Of a stretch of DNA of 64,000 bases, positions 26,761-38,325 are shown piece by piece. Both the position numbers and the translations under genes were made by a program. The DNA lies in assembly GCA_964017195.1 (NCBI GenBank), contig OZ024895.1, positions 32,299,375 to 32,363,374 of the forward strand, given 5' to 3'. A model generated the notes under the pieces. The model had not been told where the DNA came from. It made no database searches and worked only from the letters and a program-made list of their open reading frames with translations. The DNA is from Siderastrea radians. Its lineage: Eukaryota; Cnidaria; Anthozoa; Scleractinia; Rhizangiidae. Within the stretch, counting starts at the first letter, position 1, and every line of letters begins with the position of its first letter.

Positions 26761-27447
26761 TCAAGCCATTGGTCCCATACAGGTCGATCCAGGGGGTCGA
26801 TGCTCCCCCGAATCCAGATCCGTCAGGGTATAAGAATCATCCAAAAGTTCACAAAATGAGGGCTGAGGTCTATCATCCGCCTCGAGGGATTGACAAAATG
26901 TGTGCAAATAGGTTTCCACAGGGGTGTTCACCGGTTTCAAGCAGTCCTCCAACACGATTGTCAGTTTCAGGGGTCCTAAGGCTTTGATTTTCTTGACCAT
27001 TCTCAATCTCTCTCTTTTTCTCGCTAAAGCGGCGGCCTCTCGCTTTTTCACACGATAGTGCACCATCCACGCCCGTCTGTGTTCCGATCGATTGCGTTCT
27101 CTATTATAAGCCAGGCGCTCTTCCCGATGAGCGTAATAGTATCGTCTCTGGGACTCAAGATACTTCTCCCGATGCTTCTGCCGATAGCGTTGTCTCTCAG
27201 CGGCCACTTTGTCTGGATGTCTGGCCCGGTACCTGGCCTTGGCAGCCCGTCGCCGCGCCTGTCGTCGGTCTTCTTTGGTCTGGAGCTCCGCGAGTTCATC
27301 CTCGTCGTCGTCGTGGGAGTCGTCATAGTCAACGTCGTTGTCGTCGTCGTCGTCGTCATTGTCATAGTCGTCGTCATAGTCAACATCGTTTTCTTGGTCT
27401 GTCGTGGGGCGTTTCGTGCAGTGGCAGGTCTGTTTTTTGGGAGGCAT
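26761..27447 (-). CDS. Basic helical DNA-binding-like protein
   Basis: 228 residues. An Asp-rich N-terminal stretch (DYDDDYDNDDDDDDNDVDYD) is followed by a long basic helical region with degenerate repeats of R-x-x-Y-x3-H-x-E type (KARYRARHPDKVAAERQRY, RRYYYAHREERLAYNRERNR). A C-terminal part, LGPLKLTIVLEDCLKPVN onward, may be folded. Acid-plus-base composition suggests a chromatin- or DNA-binding early protein. It is read leftward, opposite to most genes, from the divergent promoter it shares with polB. It overlaps the end of the upstream gene by 68 bases. Confidence 0.5.
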   Translation of the reverse strand: MPPKKQTCHCTKRPTTDQENDVDYDDDYDNDDDDDDNDVDYDDSHDDDEDELAELQTKEDRRQARRRAAKARYRARHPDKVAAERQRYRQKHREKYLESQRRYYYAHREERLAYNRERNRSEHRRAWMVHYRVKKREAAALARKRERLRMVKKIKALGPLKLTIVLEDCLKPVNTPVETYLHTFCQSLEADDRPQPSFCELLDDSYTLTDLDSGEHRPPGSTCMGPMA

Positions 27448-27786
27448 CGGGGGATGGCGGTGGTACTGGCGGGGGCGTCAAAGGCCGCTTGAACTCGTAC
27501 CTCCAATATCGCCAGCAGTAGTCAAGGCCCTCGATAAACCAGTCGCACGTCAACTGTGGATAATGGCCGGGGGTCCAATGTTGCTTCACGTAGGTGGCTC
27601 GTGCTGCCTGGGCTGCCTGGGCTGCTTGTCTCAGTCTCTCTCTCTCCTTCTCTAATTCTTCTCCAAACTGTGTGACCCCCCGGTCGAACACCCACTCCTC
27701 CTTTACTTTGGCCAAGATGGCTTCCACTTCCAAATCTTGTTCAAACTTTCAAACTCTTCTAACAGCTTTTCATAACTAGAGGCCAT
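27380..27786 (-). pseudogene. Hypothetical early gene with a frameshift near its start
   Basis: An ATG at 27786 opens a frame reading MASSYEKLLEEFE that soon ends at a stop. From about 27750 on, the -strand frame shifted by one base is open for over 117 codons (EVEAILAKVKEEWVFDRGV, then KERERLRQAAQAAQAARAT, then YCWRYWRYEF). The helical pattern continues naturally across the junction, so I read one gene with a one-base indel near 27750. TTG at 27733 would be the only start otherwise. A TATA box lies about 30 bp upstream of the ATG. Function unknown. Confidence 0.5.
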
Positions 27787-27816
27787 GTTGAGATGCCCCA
27801 GCCCGGTGCACGATTT

Positions 27817-27825
27817 GCTTTTATA
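27817..27825 (-). promoter_or_regulatory. TATA box of the leftward transcription unit
   Basis: TATAAAAGC on the minus strand, about 31 bp upstream of the ATG at 27786. With the box at 27972 it defines a divergent promoter region of about 150 bp containing an inverted CCAAT (TGATTGG near 27935). Confidence 0.65.
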
Positions 27826-27971
27826 GTCTCTCATTCGTTCCCCGCGTGGCATGATGGACCCCAACTAGGGAGGGGGAGGGGGTCCCCCACCCCTTCCCAC
27901 CCCTCCCTGGGGCACCCTGTGTCTTGTTTGGTGATTGGTCCATTCCCTTCTCCCACGTGACCTTTTTTCTC

Positions 27972-27979
27972 TATAAAAA
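27972..27979 (+). promoter_or_regulatory. TATA box of polB
   Basis: TATAAAAA lies 33 bp upstream of the polB ATG. A CACGTGA element is near 27955, matching those in the TIRs. Confidence 0.7.
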
Positions 27980-28012
27980 ACGAGCACCGACCTCCAGCTG
28001 GTTCATCTGATC

Positions 28013-31000
28013 ATGGCCTCTCCTCCAGACGAAGCGGGGCCAAGTGGCCTCGCCCCCGATGAGATACTCGCTTTGCTAGGTCTAGAGATATCCGACTCTG
28101 AGAAAGAAGAGACGGCAGCGAATTCCTCTGATGAACCTTTGTTATGCCAGGAAGAGATGGGAGACAGCGAGGAGGATGACCTCTGTAACGACCTCCTCGA
28201 TCATTTGGAACACCAACGTGCGTTTCAAACCAAGCTCCTTGAACAAAGTGGTGGTGCCTTGGATGATTCTGAGGGCGCCTTTGACTTTGAACTCGACCCC
28301 TATGTCGATCGTCAGAGTAGTCGTATGGGCGTTCGCGAACGGCATTTCAAAACCCAGTTACGGCAAAGGGGGAACTTCATTGAACAAACAAATATCACTC
28401 AAGCACTTCAAGACGGGTTACGTCGATCGGGGAATCAAGTGTTAACCACCACCCCCAACCTGCACGATCAAGACCGACTCTATTTTACCCTTAGTTCCAA
28501 TCGGTTCACCGGTCAATTTCAAGGATGGGGATTACGAGCAGGAGAATGGCGCGAAGGAGGTGCTCGCTTGGACGCCCTCTTCGATCGGTTGGCCCAAGCC
28601 CTCAACAGCAATGAACAATTTGAAATAGACGATTCGTTTCAATTGTCCATCACCCAAGTCCATCATGCGCCTCAGGGAACCAGCAGACCGCGCCGGGGCA
28701 AACCCAGCCACCCAACCCTTGAAGTGCTAACGGCCCGGAAACGATCCGTGATCCGGGTCCAAAATAACGATGAACTCTGCTGTGCCCGGGCCCTCGTCGT
28801 TGCCAAAGCCCGAGTGGACCAACACCCGAAATGGCACAGCATTCGCCAGGGGAAGGTTCCGCTGCAAAGAACACTCGCTTGGGAGCTCCATCACGAAGCC
28901 AACGTGCCCTTGGGTCCTTGCAGCTACGACGCCTCGACGGCCTTCAGTGCCGCGCCGTCGCTCGCCAATTACCAGATCATCCTGGTGGATGCTCACCGGT
29001 CCTTCCATATCACCACGTTTGGAGACACCCAAGACAAACAATTGATTTTACTCCACGACCAAGGCCATTACGATGTCATTACCCGTTTGCCAGGGTTTAT
29101 CGGATCCAGTTACGTGTGTGCCCACTGTTGGAAACCCTATGACCACGAAGATCGCCATCGATGCAACAAAAAACGCCTTTGCGGGGCTTGTCGCCAAAAA
29201 GAGTGCCCCAATTTCCTTCATGCTTAGCCCCGAGGTCTCAAAGCCACACGACGTTGCCAGACGTGTCATCGGGACTTTTTCGGAGAGACTTGTTTCCAAA
29301 CGCATCTCGCTGTTGACCATGCGGGCAAACCAGCCACCAACCCCCAGTCCACCGTGTGCTTTCGTTGACGTCACTGTCCTGATTGTTTCAAGCAAGAAGT
29401 GGGGCCCCAAGCCCTTGAAAGGCATCAGTGCGGGTACCTGGATTGTCCTTCCTGCCACGAGTACGTGGACGTCCAGACCCACCGTTGTTTCATTCAAAGA
29501 GCCCCCACGCCTCAAGAACTCCAAGAGCGGAAAAAGAATGGAAGAGGAAACGTCAAGGGGGTCCTCGTGCCAAACGAGGGGCCGCCGCGGGGCTTCACAC
29601 CTTGCAAGCCAACGACATGAAGGAGGAAGTCAACGACGTGGACGACGAAATGCCACCCCTGCACGTGTTTTTTGACATTGAAGCCATGCAGCCCCACGAA
29701 CAGCACATCGCCAATCTCGTCGTCGCCGAAACCGAAGACGACGATCGTCCCGTGCGTTTCCCAGGCGAACATTGTCTCCGCGATTTTCTCGAATGGTTGG
29801 ATACCCTCACACTAAACGACACGCGTCAAGTCAATGTGTTGGCCCATAATTTCCAAGGGTACGATGGGTACTTTGTCGTTCATCAATACTACAGCGACAA
29901 CCGCATTGTGCAACAGCTCCGGAACGGGTGCAAACTCTTGGAAGTCCAACACGATCGGATTCGTTTCATCGATTCTCTCAGTTTCTTCCAGATGCCTTTG
30001 TCGGCCTTTCCCAAAACCTTTGGGTTAACGGAACTCCGCAAGGGTTACTTCCCTCACAAGTTCAACCTTCCGGAGCACCAAACGTACGTGGACATCCTTC
30101 CGGCCCTCGATTACTACATGCCCGAAACCATGGCCCCCAAAGCCAAGCAAGAACTGGAAACGAGGCATCAAGAGCAACGCGCCCAAAACGTGGTGTTTGA
30201 CTTCCAGAAAGAATTAGTGGCGTACTGCGAATCGGATGTGCGTCTCTTGAAAGAAGGCTGCTTGACCTTCAAACGGTTGTTTGAAACCCTGGCGGGATTC
30301 AATCCCTTTGAACATATCACCATTGCCTCCGCCTGTAACTGGGATCTACGCATGAACCGATGATTCCGGACAGCATTGCCAGTGAACCCGTCTGAGGATG
30401 GCGTAACAAGATCAAGCACTCCAACGTCGCCCTCGAATGGCTAACCTGGTGTGATCACCAACAGCCCCAGGACATTCAACACGCGGGCAATGCTGGCGAG
30501 GTTCGCATCCCAACCGTGGGCTTCGTGGATGGCTACTGCCCAGACACGAACACCGTGTACGAATTTCAGGGTTGCTTCACCCATGGATGTCCCCGCTGTT
30601 ATCCCAACCGTTACGAAAAACATGTGCGCCACTATGATCGGACCATGTAAGATGTCTACGAGACCACCCAACAAAAACTCCAAAAGCTTCGAGCCCTAGA
30701 GTACCATGTGGTGGAAATGTGGGAATGCGAATGGGCCCGCCTCAACGACACCTCGCCTGACATCCGCACGTTCGTAGCTAACCTTCAATTCATCGACCCG
30801 CTCAATCCCCGTGATGCCTTCTGTGGGGGTCGTACCAATGCCGTCAAACTCTACCATCATGTCACCCCCAGCCAAAAGATCCATTACATCGATGTCACCT
30901 CCTTGTACCCTTGGGTCAACAAAATCTGTGTGTACCCCAAAGGACATCCTCGCTTCATTTCACAACCGGGTCACACGGACATCCACCTCTACTTTGGTCT

Positions 31001-32161
31001 CATCCAATGTCGTGTTCTGCCTCCGCGTCACCTCTACCATCCCGTACTGCCTTACCGCCATGAAGGGAAACTCACCTTTCCTCTGTGTGCCACCTGTGTG
31101 AAAGACGAACTGCCCAAACGGCCATGGGAGAGATCGGCGGAATGCATCCACACCGACGAGCAACGCGTCCTGACCGGCACGTGGTGTAGTCCCAAACTGA
31201 ACAAAGCGGTGGAGTTGGGGTACGAGGTCCAATACGTCTATGAGGTCTGGCATTTTGACGAGACCTGTGAGGGGCTGTTCCGAGACTACGTCAACACCTG
31301 GTTGAAAATCAAGCAAGAAGCCAGTGGGTGGCCGTCGTGGGTCGGGGACGATGAAACTAAACGTCAACAGTACCTTCGCGAATACTATGAGCATGAGGGC
31401 ATCCAGTTGGAGTACGATAAGATCGAGAAGAATCCAGGGTTGCGCACCCTGGCCAAAATGATGCTCAATTCCATGTGGGGCAAGTTTGGACAACGCCTCA
31501 ACAAGACCCAAGTCCAACCATTTGATGATCCCCACTCCTTTCACCGTTTTTTGGATACCGATACGATGGACGTATGTCACGTGTCCGTGATTAACGACCA
31601 GATGGTGGAAGTATTCTACCAATATCAAGACAAAGACATTCCCATATCACCCAACCTCAACATTTTTGTTGGGCCCAGCTCCGTCTCTATGAAGCGTTGG
31701 AACAATTACAGGAACGCGTCCTGTACTACGACACCGACTCCGTCATCTACCTGGAAGAGGAGGGTCAACCCAACCCGGTCTTGGGCGATTACCTCGGCGA
31801 GTTTACGAGTGAATTAGACCCCGATGATTTCATCGTCGAATTTGTGTCGGGCGGTCCCAAGAATTATGGCTACCAAACCAAGCAGGGCAAAGTCGAATGC
31901 AAAGTCAGAGGATTCCGTCTGAACAGCGAAGGCAAAACCCAGTTGGATTACAACGTGATGCGTCAAAACGTCTTGGACGAAATCCAAAAGCCACTCAACA
32001 AACCCAGACAAACCCAAGTCATCAAAACGCATCAGATCGTGTGGGATCCAAAACAGTACCAACTCTTCACCTTCCCCGATTACAAACGTTACCAATTGGT
32101 GTACGACAAGAGAGTCGTGGATCCGATCACATTTTACACCTACCCATACGGTTACCAATGA
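28013..32161 (+). pseudogene. polB: Protein-primed DNA polymerase B, inactivated
   Basis: The frames together cover a Polinton PolB. The N-terminal part includes a Cys/His zinc-like region near 29113-29215 (YVCAHCWKPYDHEDRHRC). The exonuclease motifs are FDIEAM (29671-29688), HNFQGYDGYF (about 29845-29874) and YCESDVRLL (about 30223-30250). Polymerase motif A is YIDVTSLYP (about 30888), motif B KMMLNSMWGKFG (about 31455) and motif C YYDTDS (about 31722). In-frame stops interrupt it at 29225 (TAG), 29366 (TGA), 30393 (TGA) and 30648 (TAA). The reading frame changes three times: between about 29520 and 29617, near 30350, and near 31668, where some residues also appear deleted. All catalytic motifs remain readable, so the decay is fairly recent. 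It would have copied the element by protein-primed synthesis. Confidence 0.92.
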
Positions 32162-32335
32162 GACGCTGGTCGACATGGTCCTTCCTTGGCACCCCTCTCT
32201 TCACACGGTTTCCTAAGAGTACACGATGTCATACTGATCTTGTCTTCTGAGTTATGACAACTCTCGTCGTTGGAAAAACGTCACGTTGGCGTTCGAAACG
32301 ATCTAAGACGTCTTGACAGATTTCATCCTCCTCCT

Positions 32336-32690
32336 CATCAAAAAGGAAATGCTACACGGGTTACTCGCACACTCATCAAATGGAACACTCATCAAAATGG
32401 AACACTCATCAAAAAGGAAATGCTACACTCATCAAAAGGAACACTCATGAAAATGGAAATGCAACTCATCAAAAGGAACACTCATCAAATGGAAATGCAA
32501 CTCATCAAAAGGAACACTCATATCTTTAAAAAGGAACCCTCATCAACAAAGGAAATGTAACTCATAAAAAAGGAACCCTCATATTTTCAAAAGGAACTCT
32601 CATCAAATGGAACTCTCATCAAATAGAACCCTCATATTTTAAAAAGGAACACTCATATTTTCAAAAGGAACCCTCATCAACAAAGGAAAT
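32336..32690. repeat. Irregular tandem repeat of CTCATCAAAAGGAA type
   Basis: More than twenty short variable units of the form AAAAGGAACACTCATC, AAATGGAACTCTCATC and GGAAATGCAACTCATC. The array continues at 33122-33215 after an inserted LINE tail. No conserved frame is maintained through it. It fills the space between polB and the right TIR. Confidence 0.85.
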
Positions 32691-33121
32691 GCAACTAATA
32701 ATAATATAATAATAATAATACAATTCTTTATACAGATGGCATATATCACACAAGGTGGTTTTCAATAGGGCACTTTGAAAATATAACAAGATAAAATTAA
32801 CAAAAATACTAAAATGCTAATTTAAATATTAGAAAATTAAGAGGGATTAAACACCTAATTTCTACTTAAAAGTAGAAGAAAATGGAAAGCTATTTTAAAA
32901 TTTAAACCTATTATGTAACGATATTCTAAAAGCATTATAAGATAGGTTTCTCATCTCCATAGGCAGGGCATTCCAGTCAAGTAAGGCACTATTTAGGGAT
33001 CTAAGCAGTCCCCAGTTAGTATCTGATTTTATGATTCAAACAGTGTCCTTTGACCGAGTGTTGTGACTGTGATGGTCCGAACCTCGGATGATCATGTTGT
33101 TTCTATTGTCCGAGTTTATTA
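32691..33121 (-). mobile_element. 3' end fragment of a CR1/L2-like LINE
   Basis: The minus strand of 32935-33010 reads NSALLDWNALPMEMRNLSYN, a block like the C-terminal end of CR1/L2-type reverse transcriptases. A (TAA)n-type microsatellite at 32695-32725 stands where such elements end with short 3' repeats. Only the last few hundred bases are present. It splits the tandem-repeat field. Confidence 0.6.
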
Positions 33122-33448
33122 AATAAACTCATAAAAAAGGAACCCTCATATTTTCAAAAGGAACTCTCATCAAATGGAACTCTCATCAAATGGAACCCTC
33201 ATATTTTAAAAAGGAGGCCATTTGGGTCCACCTATCTCGTCGGTGGCCAGACCACTAGATCCTGTTTCTGCTTCCTCTTGGAAATGGAACTCTCATCATC
33301 CACATGCCATGGATTATCGGAGCTGTTGAAGGACCTTGGATCCAAGCCCCCACGCGGTCGCCTGTTTGCACTCTTTGTCACCAAGGAAACAATGGATTAA
33401 AGCATCATTTTTTCCAACATGGCATCTTCTTTTGTCTCTTTCCAGGAA

Positions 33449-33842
33449 GGACCTCCCCCAGTGCCTGAATTGGACTTTGGACTCTGAGCCCGCGATCCTT
33501 TTCTCCACCTGGCCAGCGGTTTCCCACCCCAAACCACGTGACCCCTGAGCCCGCGATCCTTTTTCCCGACGGGTCAGCGGTTTTCCACCCCAACCACGTG
33601 ACCCCTGAGCCCGCGATGCTTTTTCCCGACGGGTCAGCGGTTTTCCACCCCAAACCCCGTAACTTCCGGTTCCGGCGCCGTCACTTCCGGTTCCGGTCAC
33701 ATTACTTCCGGTCACGTGACTTCCGGTTTCTCTGCGCCCGCGATCGGTCCGCGGTTGCTATGGCAACCTCTCGACCAATCAGATGCCTCCTGCTCTCAAC
33801 CAATCAGACGCCTCCATTGGTTCCATATGAGCGTCCCTTACT
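33449..33842 (-). repeat. Right terminal inverted repeat of the Polinton
   Basis: Complement of the left TIR. It contains three copies of the module CCTGAGCCCGCGAT-CTTTTTCCC-GGGTCAGCGGTTT-CCACCCCAAACCACGTGAC, which is single on the left. It keeps four ETS-type ACTTCCGG sites, the X-box GTTGCTATGGCAAC and two CCAAT boxes. Thus the right end is longer by about 67 bp. Confidence 0.92.
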
Positions 33843-33952
33843 ACTTACTCTAAAGTTTTTGTTCAATAATGTTTCTCTTGTTTCGAGGGTGGAAGGGGAA
33901 TAATTGTAATTGTTTAATTCCATATCCTATGGGGATAATGAGCATGAATTAA

Positions 33953-34336
33953 AGGGGCAGTCTCATCAATTTTTAGCATCACTGTGAAAAGCCAAAAGAC
34001 ACATTTTTATCTATGGAAGCCTAAAAATAATGGTTCAGTAGTATTAAAATGGGTATTCTAGTACATAGAAACTATAATAAGTATGTCTGAATAGGGATTG
34101 CCAGGATGGAAATGCGTCCAACTTGAAAACTTCTGGCAGAATTTTTCAAGTTACTGCCCTTGTGTCTCAGATAAAATCTTTAAAAACTAATTTTGGCTTG
34201 TTTTTGTTTTGAAAATTCCATTTAATATTGCCCCCTTGGTGGTATAAAAGCAATTCATGTGAGAGCAAGGTCCTTGGATATAAATTAATCAAAATTGTGA
34301 CAAGGAAGATGGGAAAATCGCCATGAGACTGCCCCT
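33953..34336. mobile_element. TTAA-flanked MITE with AGGGGCAGTCTCAT termini
   Basis: 384 bp. The left end AGGGGCAGTCTCAT is mirrored by ATGAGACTGCCCCT on the right, and both are flanked by TTAA (33949-33952 and 34337-34340). Non-coding, piggyBac-like target. Confidence 0.8.
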
Positions 34337-34676
34337 TTAACAGAAAAGCGGAATGTTATAAAGAAAAAAAGAAATAATTTTTTGAATACATGGTGTCTCT
34401 TTTCAAGGAACTCTGAATCTGGGCATGTTTACGATTTTTTTAACATGGAAACTATGAAAGAGATGGAACCCACAACCCTGATGCAGACCTAGAAATTAGA
34501 GAAACTCAAGCGGGTTCAAAGAAATGCCTGGCGAAGGCGGGAGTATCTAGGGGGTCTGGGGGTATGCTTCGCCCGGGAAATTTGGAAAGTCCTTGGAAAT
34601 GCTATTTCCAGCATTTTGTGGAGTATATGAAAGTGTTTTAGTTGCTGTAAATTCAACTCACTTTTGACACTAACTA

Positions 34677-34678
<2 letters not shown>

Positions 34679-34710
<32 letters not shown>

Positions 34711-34723
34711 GTTATTATTATTG
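34679..34723. repeat. (ATT)n microsatellite
   Basis: About 14 tandem ATT units with one GTT interruption. Confidence 0.95.
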
Positions 34724-34919
34724 TGCTAAAACTTCTTTATAAGTCTGTAACAAATAACGTTGCTTGTGTCAGCCATAGGAATGTCTTGCAGCAGGATTTT
34801 TTTTCGGCCCACTCTATGTGGCAAGAATTTGTTTTCGACGTTGGTGTTGCACATGAATATTGTCATTTTATAAATTTGCCAAATAATATTTTATGTCAAA
34901 ATCACTGAACTCTCCTCCT

Positions 34920-37900
34920 CGCAGAGGCCAAGTGGTCCGTCCCTTAAAACAATCGAATACTGTTAAAAGAGACACCAATTAATCATGATAAAAAGAGTAA
35001 CCACGGTTGATTATCGGACTACTGTTTTAGCTGGCCTTCACACATATAGCCGCAAACACTGACAAAGATTTTATAGGGTGGGGTTCACACAACATTTCGA
35101 TATTCATTATTCCTTCAAAGGGACTGAATTATTCATTATTCCGAATGCTCAAGCTCTAAAAATTCCTTAGTCATTAACTGTTTTAACTCGTTATTCATTA
35201 TTCACCATTTTCCTTCCACCCACGATCTTGTTACACCTTAATTAACATTTCATCCACAGACCCATCAGTTGTAACCACCTTGTACAGTATAATCAACAGT
35301 TCTAAAGGAAAATTCCGCCCAAGAGCTTTTTTCAAAGGTCAAAAATTGGACTTCATCGACGGAACCATAAGTTTACCCAGGATAAAGGTTTCACTGAAGT
35401 CTAAATAAAAATTGAGACATGAAAAGAGCGATTCAGCTTTGTTGTCGCCTGCGATTTAACGTAAATTTTATAAAAGTTTATGTCCAATACTGTTATCTTG
35501 GATCAACCTATCGCTCCTTTGTTTTTAAATATTCCAATTATTTTAAACTTTTCCCCCTGATCAATAATATACAACTGTCAGGTTAAAAAGTGTACGTGAT
35601 TCAAATCTGTGAAATTCGACTTTGAAGCGGGTTCTCCTTGCCGACGTACTGAGAAAGATTGAAAAATGAACACGGCTATTTCTCTGTTGGCATTAACTGT
35701 TCCTCGAGGTTTACAGTTTTCCTCAAGCTTCGCTGTCAGAAAACGGTTTGCTTCTCTCAACAGAAAGGGTGGCGAATCGTATCTGATGCGAGACAGCGAG
35801 ACGATCGTTTTCTTGTGCGAGCCCGAGAACCTTTCAATTTTGACAATTGCGAGACCGAACGTTTTTTACGCACTCGAGCCCAAGACTTCGAGATCGGTTT
35901 AGGTTTTAAAGATGTTACCTCAACACATTTCAATGTAAACGTTTTCACTTCCCTTTCCCGTTTTACTGTTTTAGTTTTTCGATATCTCATTGTATGTTAC
36001 TTTCCTTTCCTTCTTGTTACCCCTATTAACCTTGCGGCTATTAAAAGTGTACCTGTGAGAGGGCTACGGAAATAATTTTTTACCATCGCAGTAACGGCGA
36101 CCCCAGTAACATCTTAGCCATGGCATACTACTCTGACATCATAATAATGCTGGTGATTTTTAACGATCCCTTCATAATATCACTTACTTATTTGCATTTT
36201 ATCTATACATTTGGAAACTCCACCCTAGACTCCTGCGCAGACGTTCTTTGCGCTTCTCACGCAGTTTATTTCTGTTTGTAACGAAAAGATTGCCTGACGA
36301 CTTCAAAGACCACCTGTCCAGGCGGCTAAACTTTCCACACTTGTTAAAGTCCTCACTTCCCTCAGTTGACAACTTCGTTGAAATTCCCACTCGTTTGTAG
36401 GGCATTTTTTCTTAGCTGAGATAAAACACCTAAAGTCATCAAAGACTAGGTAGCCATCTAGGTTTTTGACGTGAGCGAGGGAAAGGAGTGGTGTAGGGAG
36501 GGGAAAATGTTCCCGCATACTGCATCGTATCACCAAGAAAGAGCTGAGAGATGGCTGAAAAGGGATGAAAGAGTTGTTTTCCATTGTAACGTTTCTTTGA
36601 AAATGCGTAAATGCTTCTGTTATCGTAGTTTTTGGACTTTGGATTTGATACCCTGCCAAGATCTCAAAACCAAACACCTCACACATGCAAATCTGTCAAG
36701 ACACACCCTCTTGACAGAAAAAATATTAAAATTGAAACCCCTTCTAGGAGAATGCTGCAAATAAATAACATGCACATATATAATTCCAGTGCGCGACACA
36801 CACAGATCAAAACATTGACAATTAAGGAATTTACCTGAATGCAACTGTATTTTTCTGCAGTTAATGATTATGTGGAAAAGGCAGATCTTAGCAAGGAGTA
36901 TCAGAATCCAAAAAGAAAATTTGGGGTAACATTGCATTTTTCAGAAATAATTGAACTTAAATTTGAAAAGATTATTTTAAAGCTTTTTGAGAACAAGAAA
37001 GCCCATTGGGCATTTTAACCGGCCATTCTGACCCTCCCCACCCCTAGGTTTCAGAAATGTTAGCGCGATCCTCTATTTAAACGAACCGGCGTGACGAAAA
37101 GTGTGATTGTGTGACACAATATTTTGACTATAACGTTACTGGATGACGTAATGTTTAAACTCTGATGACTCAGCTTATCTTTCCTATTGCTTTTATTTGT
37201 GCTGAAAAACGCAAATTCACTCAAACGTTGAATGTCGATATGAATTCGTCCACAACTGAGAATGCTCACACCGGGACGACGAAGTATTTACTGTTGTGCC
37301 TGGACCTTAAATACAAACAGTGAACATAGCAGTAGAATCAAAATATAACGCTTGATAAACACGAGCTCGAGCAGATCGTCAGAGTATGGGGCACGTCAAG
37401 GCATATCTCATGACGTGATGTTTAAATCCGGTTTGCTAACCCGGGAATCCCCTTGCAAAAGTAAACAAGCGAGCGGGGACGAAAGTCGCCCACGTCTTTG
37501 AAAGCTAACGCGCCTGTCGAGCCGCAATCGATTTCGCGCTCACTCTCTTGTTTTTCTTTTCCTTCACTATCTCTGAACGGAAAGAGAGACTGCTCGTAGC
37601 CTTTAGCGTACACCACACGCAAACCACACAAATCCGTCGATAATATTCAGATATTTTCGTTCCTTCAATGCGAAAAGACTCGTAACACCTACCCTATTAA
37701 CTGATCTCCTTATTAATGACGATTCCTTCGTAGCAACTTCTCGCCTCAAATAAACACTCATCTCTCTCCGTTCACAAGTCAGAACTATCATGTACTGATG
37801 GTGCAATCCACTAATATTGCATCATCATACTAGTACCAATTCCTTCTCTTCCTAGCCCACGCCGGCAAAACGCAACTGTCCTTTTTGTCCGCTGCGAATT

Positions 37901-38323
37901 ACAAGTTAGCCAATCAGAAACCTTACAATCCACTTCGCAAACCAACCCCCCCCCCCCATAAAACGCAGCACAATGTTACACCGCTCCTATACAAAACGCA
38001 ACTTTCAAAGCAAATCACATTCACAGAAGCGTGATATGCTCCTGACATTCACAAATCCTTCTGACTCCCACATTTTTACACCCTCAAAATGTCAATCCCA
38101 ATAAAAAACCCCTGCACTAAAAATATTTTCACCATAACCACTAACTAGATCAGACAACACAGCCAATTCCGCATTTCATCCTGTTAGCTGCTTTACTCAA
38201 TTGCACATGCGTTTTACAAGACAAATACAAAAAACCCCAAACTTAACAACCCTTCGTCGTTGATATCTTAAATACTGTAAATTAAAAGAAAAGAACACAC
38301 GAAGGTAACATTCAGCAGACTAA
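34920..38323. other. Intergenic, no gene recognised
   Basis: AT-rich sequence whose frames have no recognisable domain. It includes a relative of the CAGGAAAGTAC repeat near 35270-35330 and a second copy of the GTTCCTCGA-GTTTACAG repeat near 35700. A C9 tract lies near 37950. No promoter or exon could be supported. Confidence 0.5.
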
Positions 38324-38325
38324 TA

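Larger units (their letters stand above)
13560..33845. mobile_element. Polinton/Maverick (adintovirus-like) element, about 20.3 kb
   Basis: The element is delimited by long terminal inverted repeats whose outer ends read AGTAAGGGACGCTCATATGG on the left and the complement on the right. A 7-bp match TACTCTA lies just outside both ends (13553-13559 and 33846-33852) and may contain the usual 6-bp target duplication. It encodes the Polinton morphogenesis set (capsid candidates, adenain-like protease, packaging ATPase) and protein-primed DNA polymerase B. Polintons are integrated virus-like elements that replicate by protein-primed synthesis. No integrase frame is visible between the repeats. The polymerase is broken, at least two small genes are frameshifted, and two LINE fragments have inserted, so this is a decaying copy. 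Confidence 0.93.

Noticed and set aside
32270..32560. Open frame with repeated HQNGTLIKKEM-type peptides.
   Set aside because: It is read through an irregular tandem repeat with varying unit length and no homology; treated as a repeat.
32562..33215. Long target duplication around the second LINE tail.
   Set aside because: The similar segments on both sides are units of the same tandem repeat and do not end at the insertion junctions.
35659..36075. 138-codon open frame downstream of the Polinton.
   Set aside because: Part of it is an interspersed repeat also found near 10530; no domain and no splice or promoter context.
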